Assembly: GCF_000213175.1 (NCBI RefSeq)
Contig: NW_009799179.1
Location: forward strand, 3,620,751 to 3,677,101
Source of the DNA: Neurospora tetrasperma FGSC 2508
Lineage: Eukaryota > Ascomycota > Sordariomycetes > Sordariales > Sordariaceae
Reading direction: 5' to 3'
DNA length: 56,351 nucleotides
Shown: positions 46,721 to 56,351 of the stretch, piece by piece
Position numbering within the stretch: the first letter of the stretch is position 1
How the letters are laid out: every line of letters starts with the position of its first letter
Position numbers and translations under genes: made by a program
Notes under the pieces: model-generated
The model's input: the letters and a program-made list of their open reading frames with translations, nothing else
What the model was told of the DNA's origin: nothing
Database searches by the model: none

Positions 46721-47339
46721 AAAGGGAGATTAAAAAAGAAATTATCCTTAGACTTACTAATAATAATCCCTTTATTTTATATTATACCCTTACTATTTAA
46801 TTTTAATATTAATTTAAATATATATTAACTATTTAAACGAAATATTTGGGTCGTATAATAAAAAGGATAAAAACTTAATAAAAAGAAAGGAATTTAATAC
46901 GATTTATTCTACGTACCCTAATTAAATACCTTATAGTATACCCTTTTATAGGGCAATTATTAATAGTACTGAAAGATAGTACGTTTTATAGCAGTTTTAC
47001 ATCTCCTATTCCCCCGAACGGCCTATACTTCAATACTAGAAATTTACAACGGATAAGATTGGAAAATAAAAAGGATTTAAAAGATATTAGTAATATATAT
47101 TTGAGCGTTTATACGAAAAATAGTTATTAGTAGGGAATTAAACGCGCGAGCTTTCAAATTTATATTAGTAGCGGCTATAAGCGTTCTACGTAAACCATTA
47201 TACTATAGCCGTCCCTATAATACCCCCAATAGAGCTAATAATAATAAGAATTATTAAAGTTCTCTATATATAATAATTAGAGCGTTTTAAACTAGTTCCC
47301 AACGTATAGATAGATTATTGAGGGTAATAATAATTTTTA

Positions 47340-47790
47340 CGGTGGAAGGGTTAGATTAGCAATATTTTGGTTAGTATTCTACCCCTAAGCGGGAGTTAGA
47401 GCGCTAAGCAGCCTCCCGCCTTAGTACGGGCGCTAAGACTTTTTACTGCAATACAATTAGGCGTATTAATAAGGAACCCGGGAGAATCTACTTTAGGCAA
47501 AATAATGTATTTAAATAATATTTTTATAGTAGGAGCGTTCTAGAGGGAGGTAGTATTATACGGCTAGATTATATACCCTATACTAAGCTATATTACGTAC
47601 TCTAAGCCGTACTATAGTACTAGTACCGGCCTAGGTATTGAGGCTCTATATAACCCACTCTACCGGGCTACACAACCCTACCCATAAGACCAGGCTGGCG
47701 TACACTCTCCTCTTGCTTCCTTCGTACAATAACGAATATCGTAGCTTACCTATAACGGTGCCCTTGCCCCGTGATAATTATTTTAAATAA
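47340..47790 (+). repeat. Candidate 3' LTR region of element 2
   Basis: After the pol relic and a purine-rich tract (GGTGGAAGGG) comes about 450 bp with higher GC and a TATA-like box (CTCTATATAA near 47644-47653). This is the layout of a 3' LTR with its promoter. The partner LTR would fall in or near the N gap, so the boundaries and identity cannot be confirmed. Confidence 0.35.
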
Positions 47791-48008
47791 TTATATAACT
47801 TTTGAGTTCTATTATTTATATTATATTATATAATTGTTTATTTAAATTCTTTAATAAAATTCCCTTTATAAGAATTAGTTTTAAAGTTTTATAGATATAA
47901 GATTAGAAATCTTATTGTAAAATCGTTATAATATATTAAGTAATTATTTAAACGTAGGTATTATATTTAAACTATTAATTTAGAGTTACTTAAAGTTATA
48001 ATTTAATT

Positions 48009-48794
48009 CTATATATCAATCTTACAATCCGCAATCTCAATACAAATCCAAACCAAAACTCTCTCTAAATCTTTAACCTTACAACTACGGATAGTTTTAG
48101 TAGAGAAAGGGATTTTTTTATCCTTCACCTTCTTTTTCTCCAATTCGAAATCTAAATTAAAAATTAATAAATAATTATAACCAAAACTAAAAAATAAAAT
48201 CATATACATACCCTTACGCAAGGAACAACCTTTACCTTCGCCTTTATAGTAGCAATTCGTATAGACGCCCTTACTAGTAATCTTACTACTAGAAATATAT
48301 TCGAAAAAGGGATTAGAGTTAATAAGCAATATATATTTACTATAGGTACATTTATTAATCTTTACACTAAAAAGATAACGAATAAAATTAATAAATTATT
48401 CTAGACGTTCCTATTTTGATTTAAATATAATATATTCTCCCCTCTTCTAATATACTTTAAGAGAAAGGCGGCGGATAATAATCTATTACTAACCATTAAC
48501 TTTAATTATTTTTAATACTAATTAATTAACTTTAATAATAGTATTTACCTTATAATTTACTACAATAGCACGGGCTTTATTAACCTTACAATTAAGGAGC
48601 TTTTTTATAGCATAGCGGAGGCGTTTCTCTTAGGGCTAGGTACTATCGAATTCGTTTAAAGCTTTATTCTCGTTTATATTATCTGTAATAGACTTACTTT
48701 TAAAGGTATACGGGCGCAATATTGCTACTAAAGCGGCAGCGCCGTCGTTGGATATTTTTGCTTTCTCGAACGTTAGTTGAATATAAATATACAT
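48009..48794 (-). pseudogene. Mildly RIP-mutated relic of a small Cys-motif protein at the right end of the island
   Basis: From an ATG at 48794 to the stop at 48009 one frame of 262 codons stays in phase with no indel and only about nine TAA/TAG stops. The last 106 codons are completely open. The N-terminal part reads NDGAAALVAILRPYTFKSKSI. The middle contains KRLRYAIKKLLNCKVNKARAIVVNYKV, and the C-terminal part NSNPFFEYISSSKITSKGVYTNCYYKGEGKGCSLRK. The last segment resembles Cys motifs of the form C-x2-C-x6-C-S found in fungal hypothetical proteins, here with Tyr in place of the first Cys (TGT to TAT). It starts 241 bp inside the right terminal repeat and points inward, so it may be a cargo or structural gene of the island. 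Function unknown. Confidence 0.5.
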
Positions 48795-48972
48795 TATTAT
48801 TATATATATTATATACGTACTAATTAATTGTGATTAATTATAGTATATTTGCATTGCTAATAGTTGGTGCGTTGTTATTATAGGGAAAGTATTTATATAT
48901 ATTAACGTATAGAAGGAAGTAGGGTGGTATATAATATGAGAAACATTTGATTATCAAACTGAATCTATATTA

Positions 48973-48988
48973 ACGCGCCCGGGCGCGT
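48973..48988. repeat. Perfect 16-bp GC-rich palindrome
   Basis: ACGCGCCCGGGCGCGT is its own reverse complement and stands in AT-rich sequence 47 bp inside the right terminal repeat. It contains no CpA dinucleotide, so RIP would not affect it. Any role is unknown. Confidence 0.85.
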
Positions 48989-49034
48989 ATTTAATACTTG
49001 TAGCTGGCACGGACTTTTTTTGAACGAGATTCTG

Positions 49035-49068
49035 TCAATTGAGCATAACCCAGACTTGGGCCACCGTA
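49035..49068 (-). repeat. Right terminal inverted repeat of the island
   Basis: This 34-bp terminus is the inverted partner of 19769-19802 and looks like the less mutated copy, with C at both differing positions. It is followed by CACGTA (49069-49074), the same hexamer that precedes the left repeat. Confidence 0.85.
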
Positions 49069-49074
49069 CACGTA

Positions 49075-50121
49075 CGGCAACCGGGTCCAGGGACTAACCC
49101 TCACCACCACGCCTTCACAGCGGGCAGACATACAACCGTATGTCGACCCTAGATAAACAGGGGCAAACGACATCCTCAGGGTCTGTTGCCACAAGGGTTC
49201 CTAGGTAACAAGCGGTACAAAAAAAAAAAAAAAAATTTAAAAAAAAAAAAAATTTAAAGACGCCCAGGCACCGAAACAACAAAACGTTCACATACCAGAA
49301 GGCCACGGCGCCGAGCGGAGCCGTACTAAAAAGTGTGTCCGTGTTGAGACCGGGAGAACTCCGCCAGATGGAGTTCTTGATTGCCCATGCCGGCAAGCGG
49401 GCCGATTCAAATAGATTCTGTACATATCCTCCACCCGCTGGGGATTTGTGGGTTTTGTGGTTGATTGAGGCTCGAGTACATACAAGGGGTCCTTGTTGTT
49501 GGTGATGATGGGCATACATAGGTGAGGGTATGTGTAAGTCCACCCCCTGGCTCCCAGCATGGAGGATAACAAGTCTCGCAAGTGTACATATTGCGTAGTA
49601 GGCAAGATGGGACGGTACCATAGCTGAGTACTTGGCCTGAGGAAGGGACACCGGAAAGAAACACTGGCTTCTCTCGGGATAGATATGGGCCTGCCTCGGT
49701 CTTCAATCACCCGGTCCGGTATACCCCATACTTCCATCTTCCCATTGTCGGAGCCGTGACCCCCATCTTTTCCCCCCGATGTGGAGAAAACAAGCCCCGA
49801 TGCCATGCGACGCAGGGGCTGCTCTTGGGCGCCAGGGCAGTGTAGGTAGAGGCGCTCACTACTAATCAGTCAGTGTGTAGGTATTATCGGAATATTCAAC
49901 CAACCACATATGGAGAGGTGATTGACGCGATTTACAGCAGAAAGGGACCCCGCGTGACCGGACGGCTAAGATGGAAGAATCCAATCCCACCAAATCATGA
50001 GTCTTCTCGAGACCTACCTACATATAGCAATGGAATCATGATGTCCAGCTAGACCTTGCGTTCTGCTACTTTTGACCTTTATTACCTTCTGTTGTTCTTG
50101 CGTCCAGCTCAGCCAGCAATC
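49075..50121. promoter_or_regulatory. Right flank of the island and upstream region of the flavocytochrome gene
   Basis: GC-normal sequence resumes directly after the right repeat. An A-rich tract interrupted by two TTT triplets (about 49218-49258) is conspicuous. A 172-codon minus-strand frame (49806-49288) starts with ATG but has no recognised domain and is overlapped by comparable frames, so it is not called as a gene. The last ~100 bp should contain the 5' UTR of the downstream gene. Confidence 0.45.
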
Positions 50122-51924
50122 ATGACCCAACCACCAAAAGTGTTCACAGCAGAAGAAGGTATGCAATGGAAACCCACCTCACCCATCTTCCTACGGAGTC
50201 AATACTTATCTGGTACACAGTTGCTAAACATCGATCGCCAAAGAGCTGCTGGGTAGTCCTCTACGGCAATGTCTATGACGTGACGGAATTTCTGCCCTCC
50301 CACCCGGCCGGCGACAAAATCATCCTCCAGCTCGCCGGCCGTGATGCCACGACCGAGTATGATCCGATTCACCCGCCAGGCACGCTCGAGGAGAACCTCA
50401 AGCCCGAGGCCAAGCTAGGCATCATTGACGACGCATCGCTAGCCAAGCTTCACCAGAAAGAAAGCGAAGCCCGCGCAAAGGCAACAGGCTCGGCCATGGG
50501 GACCACCACGCACACCACCTCAGCCCAGCAATCCGAGAAAGCCGCGCCGCCGCCGCTCCACACCCTCCTCAACCTTGACGAGATCGAAGCAGCAGCCAAG
50601 ACTCAGGTCTCCAAAAAGTGCTGGTCCTATTATTTCTCCGCCGCCGATGACCTTTACACCAAGACCCACAACACCCGCGCCTTTCGGGACATCCTTCTGC
50701 GCCCGCGCGTCTTCATCGACTGCACAAAGGCCGACACCTCCACCACGTTGTTGGGCCACAAGGTCGGCACACCACTCTACGTCTCGCCCGCGGCGCTGGC
50801 CCGTCTGGCGCACCCGGACGGCGAAGCCGGCATCGCCAAGGGCATCTCCTCGTTCGGGGCCATGCAGCTAGTCAGCAACAACGCATCCATGACGCCCGAG
50901 CAAATCGTGGCCGAGGCCGTGCCGGGAGCCGTCTTTGGCTGGCAGCTGTACGTGCAGACGACCCGCTCAAAATCCGAGGCAATGCTGGCGCGCATCAACA
51001 AGCTGCGCGACCACTTCAAGTGCATCGTCCTCACCCTCGACGCGCCACACCCGGGCAAGCGCGAGCACGACGAAAAGTCCAACCTTGAAGCGGCAGGCGA
51101 GTTTGTCGAGTCCGCCAGCAACGCCAAGACGGACGCCGAAAAGAAGCCCGGCGGCGGCGGCGTGGGGCAACAGCTGTTCTGGGGCACCGCGGCCGACTTG
51201 ACGTGGGAGACAACGCTTCCCTGGCTGTCCAAGCATACGGATTTGCCAATTGTGTTGAAGGGCATCCAGACGCATGAAGATGCATACCTGGCGGCGCAGT
51301 ATGCGAGGAAACACCCGGGCACTGTGAAAGCGATCATCCTTTCGAATCATGGCGGGCGCGCGCTGGACACGGCGCCGCCGGCGGTGCATACCTTGTTGGA
51401 GATCAGGAAGTACTGCCCGGAGGTGTTTGGGGCGGTCGAGGTGTGGATTGATGGCGGGGTCAAGAGGGGGACGGATGTGGTGAAGGCATTGTGTTTGGGT
51501 GCGAAGGCGGTCGGTGTGGGGAGGGCGGCGCTTTGGGGGCTTGGGGCTGGTGGATGGCAGGGTGTTGAGAGAACCTTTGATAGTAAGTGGTGCTTGGTAC
51601 ACAATGACTTTGGATGCACTTCCTTGTGGTCTTTTACATGCGACGGATATGTCGACACTTTGCTAACACGACAAACAGTCCTTCAGCAGGAGATCATTAC
51701 ATGCATGAAGCTTTTGGGAGCAAAGACGGTGAATGATCTTGGCCCACGATTCGTATGTCTATTCCGTTTTGACACATTTATTGCTGCCCCTTCGCCATGG
51801 CATCTTTTGATGAGTCTCTAACTTAGCCACACAGATCAACACCCGAAAAGTCGAGCGAGACATCTTTGATGGGGATGCCGGTCTCGACAAGAACGGGTTG
51901 TGGACATCTCGTGCCAAGCTCTGA
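50122..51924 (+). CDS. Flavocytochrome b2-like FMN-dependent L-lactate (2-hydroxyacid) dehydrogenase, four exons
   Basis: Exons 50122-50158, 50221-51582, 51679-51752 and 51835-51924 give 520 aa. All introns are GT-AG; the second and third contain CTAAC branch sites. The family oxidises L-lactate to pyruvate with FMN and passes electrons via heme to cytochrome c. The N-terminal cytochrome b5 domain shows [25 protein letters not shown] with heme ligands His40 and His63, separated by 23 residues as in yeast Cyb2. The FMN barrel shows [22 protein letters not shown], the Lys of [14 protein letters not shown] with the catalytic base His389 and substrate-binding Arg392, and [14 protein letters not shown] for the FMN phosphate. 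The protein begins only about 10 residues before the heme domain, so the mitochondrial presequence of yeast Cyb2 is absent. The exact substrate is not certain. Confidence 0.9.
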
Positions 51925-52521
51925 ACTGAATGAGTAAGCGCGGCCATTGAGCCTGTGATGCGTGTCTGAACATGGCGGTGGCTTGTCACGATGGATCCGG
52001 CACCGTCAAACGCGGGGAAGTTTGGGAAGTTGACAGTGCGCGCAACTGGTCGGAAGTGATACGATCACAACTGGATCCCCTTCCGAGCCTCCAAAAGTGA
52101 AGTATCTCAAAGTACCCGCTCCATGAACAAAGGAAAGGGGGGGTTTGCGCGCGTGATGGTGTCTACCCCAGGTCTTGGCAACCATGGGCCGATCCTGGGG
52201 AAGCGGGGGCGGAGCCTGGCGGTATTTAAGTGGCATCTGATCGGCCCAGAGCGCTGTAATATCTCCAAAATCTCTGGTGTTCATAACCGAGCATCCGAGG
52301 TTCAGAAAAAAAAAAGGAGAAAAAAATATAATCGTTTTCGACACGTGGGGTGGTGACCATCCAAGAGCAAAGTGCGGAGGAGATGCCGTACGGAGATTCA
52401 GTTTGCTATCAGATCTTCAACTGTGACGCTCCACAAGTGCTAATTCTCTAGCGCACACACTACACAGAGACTTCGGACGAACCATTGGAGTTGCGGACTT
52501 TGTGTCCGCTGCCTGGTGGCT
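51925..52521. other. 3' flank of the flavocytochrome gene, no gene recognised
   Basis: Non-coding by inspection. An A-rich tract occurs around 52303-52330. Frames on the minus strand across 52006-52344 are compositionally unconvincing. Confidence 0.45.
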
Positions 52522-53028
52522 CTACCTTGTGTATGGTTGTGGGGATCCCCGAGGTGGAGATGCGGAGAGCCATTGCACAGTAACGTTTGCGAAGCTGGTG
52601 ATTCGAATCCCTGAAATGGTCACGCTGGTGATCTTTCTGGCTTTGATCAACAAAATATGGCTATCCCGTTCAAGGGAGATATGAACGATGGTAATATCGT
52701 AACGATCAAACGAAGCATGGTTGCCAGTCTTTTTGTACACCATTCGTCCTTGTATTTTGGCTATGGAGACGACAGCTTGAGTTTGGATTAGCTCGAGTAG
52801 ATCTGCTTCGCTAAGAGAACTTGGCCTCGAGATTTTGTAGACTATGTACAGGTACGCAGGTACTCATGTTTCAAGATCAACGGTCCTCTTTGTGATATTT
52901 GCCCACCAAGGGCACGAAAAGCATTTTAATCAGATGGCGAGAGAGAACCATAAGAGAGTTGTGGACTTACTTTCCCGTGGATGTCTCAAAGTTGTTGGAT
53001 TGGTGACAACCACCAGTTTATCAAACAT
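52522..53028 (-). CDS. Weak candidate two-exon gene or gene fragment, unidentified
   Basis: Proposed exons 53028-52971 and 52841-52522 (125 aa). The donor is a perfect GTAAGT (52970-52965) and the acceptor is ACATAG. Joining A+TC keeps the frame, and the second exon is open for over 100 codons with normal amino-acid composition (SEADLLELIQTQAVVSIAKIQGRMV … DITIVHISLERDSHILLIKARKIT). An in-frame stop lies just upstream of the ATG. No family is recognised, and the segment could equally be the 3' piece of a larger degraded gene, since loosely protein-like stretches continue on the minus strand up to about 55 kb. Confidence 0.3.
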
Positions 53029-56000
53029 TCGCTAGCGGAGATGGTGCAACCCTCGGTACCCAAGGAGCGACTGTTACGGAGATGACATGGCAATGTCAGT
53101 GTTGCGTTGTCGCAGCCTCAAAGCCACAATCACAACAGTTTAGTTCGTCTGATAGGATGCCCTTCTTCCCGATCTTAGGTGCCCCGTATCCAAGAGGGAA
53201 ACCTGGTGAGGCAATTTGACAGTGCATCATATCTCGGCGAAACTGACCGACTTGGTCATAGCTTCCGAGTATCCCGTCTGCGCGTCCATCCGCTGGACGT
53301 CAAGATCAGGGGTGGTGGCAAGGGATGTGCCCTCAATGTGCCAGAAGGTTGCAATTCTGGGATGGTCAGACTTGAACCGTGCTGTGTGTCTCGAAGATGG
53401 TCGTGAAAAAAAAAATCCCAAAATATCCCATTAGTATGAAGGGTCGTTTTCTCAATGCTATTTATGCAAATCTTTGACCAGGTTAGTTTTTTTGTTGATA
53501 TACCCTATCTTGAGGAGTTGAAGCTTGAGCCACTAGTCAGGCAAAGTACGAATGGCAGCTGCATGATAGGAACCGGTGGCTTACCTAGTGTACGCCGTTG
53601 GTCTGTGTTGATGCACATCATCTGTGCAGGAAAACGTAAAGCTGCTTTGGGTCATCATCAAGATGGGGTTAGCCGTCATACTGATTGAAAAGTGAAGCAG
53701 CGATCCGACCAGCTGAACGCGACTGGCCGTGCCTTGCGGTGATATTGTGAAGACCAAAGATTCAACTCTCACGTCACGGTCGTTGCGCAAACGAGTCAAC
53801 TGACATGGCGCTTGGCTTTCCGACCCCTAGCCCAGGACTGATACCATCAAAGTGGTGTAACGGAAGTTGCTTCCTTGAAGAACGAAGGGGTCCAGAGAGA
53901 ACTTTTTCCTAGGCTGGTTGTGGCCAAGAATCAAGAAGTCGACTTCGTTCGTCGTCGATTGTTTGTACTTTGATTTGACTGACCGTCTAATTCGGTATTC
54001 ATAGGCCCCCTTTTAGTACTAGACATCTTTGATATATGGTGCTGCTGTCTTTCCTGGCCAAGTGGGCTGGAGCGACAGTTGGGGATAAGGACAGCCGCGA
54101 AGTGCCACAGGGGTTTCGAGATCTGGTTGGCCGTCGACAAAAATTCCCATCTAGACCGGGAAGGTGGGACAGCCACAAAGGGCCGAAAGACCACGCAGTA
54201 CATTCAGCAAGTCAAATTCCATAATCAGGGAGGCCCTGCACAACGGCCGCGCCTACGGACAGGCCCTCGTAAACTAATAAGGAAGTCCAGTGCCGGGTCG
54301 CCTGTGGTTGTTGTTGGTCTCGAATTGCCGGTCTTGCGTTAGGCCCGAAAATGAGAAGTTCGTGTGGCGGGCAAAGGCGTCGTTTAATTCTATATCGCCC
54401 ATTGAGATTCTCGTTGTCGTTCCTTCCAGAGATCTGACACAGGTGCCGATGGAGGCCCGGAACCATCCGTTGGGAACATTCTACAAGACCGGCTATCCTG
54501 TCATTTCGTCGTGAGCCAATCCGCATCCAGAAGTCATGTAAGTCAACCAATTGGGCATAGCTCCACCAATATCAGACCTCGAAACTTTGGTTTGGACCAT
54601 TGACAAGTGCTTGGTTGTCTCTAGAAAGGCTGGATTGGTCTCCAAGTTTACCACCATCGTTGAAGCAGTGGTGTAAGCACAAACGTGTTTGGCTAGCCGC
54701 AATGCAGAGGTGCCAAGTCGCATATGTAGTAATGTGTGTTGGTTGCAGACCGAATCATCGATCAGGATCAACTTGGCTTCAACCGTTTTTGCATATGAGA
54801 ATCGCTCATGGCCATCAGGCAAGTAGTTTGGAGATTGACTTTTGGTCTCTGAGTCATTCGTAGGGCAGAAATCGCCGTTGTGGCGGTTGGGATTTTGCGG
54901 TTTCCGTTCTCGACGTTTGGATGTTTTTCGTCGCCTTTTCTGTGCCGGTGTTCGATGTTTTAGTATCCGGGGTTGTCGTCCCGAAAACTGGTGGAACAGT
55001 GAGAGAGGCCCCAATTTTCACATGCTCCATAATCGTTGCAAGAGGAGCCGAAGGCGTGACCGATAATTGGACACACCCAGACCAAAGCACTTCGACCCCT
55101 GGCACTACTACCCCAGGGTCTGCGGGCTTGGCGGGGCAAGAGTCTAGCTGACCCGATCCTCTTCTGGCAGTCATTCCGCATGGAAATCACTAACGATCGG
55201 GTTTTTAAGCTTGGAGCTTATTCTAACCTTGTTTGGCTTCAGTTGATATCCCTCGTCTTTTCGTAGCAAATCGGCGCTCCCTCACTCGCACACGCTCGCA
55301 AAACTTTCGGACTCAGACATCTGCAGACAATCGCTGATGTTAGCAATATGAATCGCAAACAAAAACGATTGCCTATAATCGAACTCGCAGGTAACGACAG
55401 GCTATGTCCATCCCCGCTTCGGGCATTCATCATCGCATGATTGTAAAGTCGCAATGAGCACCAACGCTCCGGTATGCCGCATCCCTCGACGAAGCCGAGA
55501 CTGAAGTCCGTCTCGCGAGCGTTTGGTCAAAATATGCCTTGTGGTCAAGGGAATGACGCAGAAATCACCGCTCCAGTTGAGCTCCAAAAGTCTTCATGTT
55601 GGAGTGCCTCCCCGCGGCAAAGCACCAGCGCAAGTCTCCGCCTCCACAGTGAGCCAGCTTGCCAGTTCGCCAGGTTGACGGCGACTTTTGCAAGCGACAA
55701 GGCAAGGCAAGTGAGGATCGAAACCCCATTCGGACAAGGCACCATAGCAGCAAGAGAGGGTGTTCTTCCTCTACGCCTTCCTCCACCCACATCCATTTCC
55801 CCCGCATTCGCATCGGGCTAGGCTAACCGGCGCCGTGTCTGGAGGACGGAGATGAAACCGGGAGGCAAGTTGGGTAAAGAATTGACGATCTGGGGGAAAT
55901 TGCGAAATGAGATGCTCGGCCTGCCTGCCCTCCTTTTTGGCATATGATCTCTAACACGGGTCCGAAAGGGTTCATTCAAGCAGGCACCCAGAACACGGGG

Positions 56001-56282
56001 TAGATAAAGTCAATGAAAAAACAGCAACATTGTGAACTGGCGAGACTTTTATCAAGTGCTCATGTGCTCACATGTTTTCGAATTCATGGGTTTGACCGAT
56101 GGTGGCGGACAAAGAGCCAAAGGGAAAGCAAGCCACGCCGTCCCCATCTACCGGTACTTTTGATGAACACTATGTACAGTGTACGAGCTGTCGAGAGAGC
56201 CAAAGAACTAAAGTACACAGTAACCAGACTTACACTGGTCAGACTACGCAAAGCGCGTAAAAGGGTTAGGGTATTTTACGCC
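53029..56282. other. 3.3 kb without a supported gene; scattered protein-like minus-strand fragments
   Basis: Short minus-strand stretches near 53.2-53.4, 53.6-53.8, 54.3-54.5 and 54.5-54.75 kb read like pieces of protein but are in different frames with intervening stops. They may belong to a decayed gene continuing into the candidate at 52.5-53.0 kb. A 106-codon frame at 55174-54854 is unconvincing. A lone GGGTTAGGG occurs at 56263-56271. No RNA gene is seen. Confidence 0.4.
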
Positions 56283-56351
56283 GGGGGGGGGGGACGAGCT
56301 CGCCTTGGCATAACTCCAGTTATGATCGCTGGGGGGGGGGGGGGGGGGGGG
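56283..56351. other. Two poly-G runs at the window end, probable sequencing artefact or contig end
   Basis: G11 at 56283-56293 and G21 at 56331-56351 close the window. Long terminal G runs are typical of low-quality read ends in some chemistries and are unlikely to be genuine sequence. Confidence 0.6.

Larger units (their letters stand above)
40364..47790 (+). mobile_element. Second Ty3/gypsy retrotransposon, RIP-inactivated (element 2)
   Basis: Plus-strand relic with Gag-like start at 40379, protease-like region, minisatellite linker, reverse transcriptase, RNase H and integrase in Ty3/gypsy order. It is a different lineage from element 1: its RT and integrase resemble the MAGGY/skippy type of fungal gypsy elements. 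The left end disappears into the N gap, so only one terminus could be present; a candidate 3' LTR lies at about 47.34-47.79 kb. Many TAA/TAG stops run through the whole coding part. Confidence 0.85.
19769..49068. mobile_element. 29.3 kb AT-rich, RIP-mutated insertion bounded by 34-bp inverted repeats
   Basis: Base composition changes abruptly from balanced to strongly AT-rich at both edges. The two edges are inverted copies of one 34-bp sequence starting TACGGTGGCCCAAG, with 32 of 34 positions identical and both differences C/T. Outside each copy stands the same direct hexamer CACGTA (19763-19768 and 49069-49074). This is what a single insertion with a 6-bp target duplication would leave; a TA target duplication with 32-bp repeats is the alternative reading. 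Coding relics inside keep long frames interrupted almost only by TAA and TAG, the expected result of RIP acting on Gln and Trp codons. Contents include two Ty3/gypsy elements, an integrase-core relic, other relics and an N gap. Two independent solo ends cannot be fully excluded. Confidence 0.75.

Noticed and set aside
19769-49068. The AT-rich block as a centromere
   Set aside because: It is far smaller than centromeres described in Neurospora relatives, and it has transposon-like ends and flanking duplications.
49288-49806. 172-codon minus-strand frame with ATG
   Set aside because: It is overlapped by frames of similar length in other phases, has no domain, and its composition does not separate it from chance.
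56263-56271. Telomeric repeat TTAGGG near the window end
   Set aside because: Only one and a half units occur; a telomere would show many tandem copies.

Overview
The window looks like a chromosome segment of a filamentous ascomycete, probably Sordariomycetes and possibly Sordariales. This rests on compact genes with short GT-AG introns and CTAAC/CTGAC branch sites, a full set of ordinary nuclear genes (COP9 subunit 4, the mitochondrial co-chaperone Jac1, an F-box/LRR protein, a flavocytochrome b2-like enzyme), and a 29 kb AT-rich island full of transposon relics. Those relics carry stops created by C-to-T change on either strand, the hallmark of repeat-induced point mutation (RIP). The species cannot be named from sequence alone.

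Layout. (1) 1-19.2 kb is a normal GC-balanced gene region: a tRNA-Gly(GCC), a SNF2-family ATPase, an F-box protein whose first exon lies behind a 1.28 kb intron, JAC1, CSN4 and a two-exon SGNH/GDSL esterase. (2) 19.77-49.07 kb is an abrupt AT-rich island. It is bounded by a pair of 34-bp terminal inverted repeats (32/34 identical) and flanked on both sides by the same hexamer CACGTA, so the whole 29.3 kb block looks like one insertion. Nested inside are: an 11.33 kb Ty3/gypsy chromovirus with two 215-bp LTRs and a 5-bp target duplication; a second Ty3/gypsy element beside a 998-bp N gap; a relic of an integrase-core protein with an N-terminal helix-turn-helix; an unidentified minus-strand ORF relic split by the chromovirus; and a small Cys-motif relic just inside the right end. 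(3) 49.1-51.9 kb returns to normal sequence with a four-exon FMN-dependent, cytochrome b5-fused L-lactate-dehydrogenase-like gene. (4) 51.9-56.35 kb has no confident gene, only a weak two-exon candidate on the minus strand, and ends in homopolymer G that looks like a contig end.

The unique genes are housekeeping or regulatory and form no obvious pathway, although CSN4 (deneddylation of cullins) and the F-box protein (a likely cullin-RING substrate receptor) touch the same ubiquitin machinery. The most interesting object is the island. After subtracting the two gypsy elements and the gap, roughly 10 kb remains. It has inverted termini, an apparent 6-bp target duplication and an integrase-core relic, so it may be the remains of a large integrase-type DNA transposon that later became a sink for retroelements and was silenced by RIP. 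That interpretation is inference. The termini, duplications and reading frames are read directly from the sequence.
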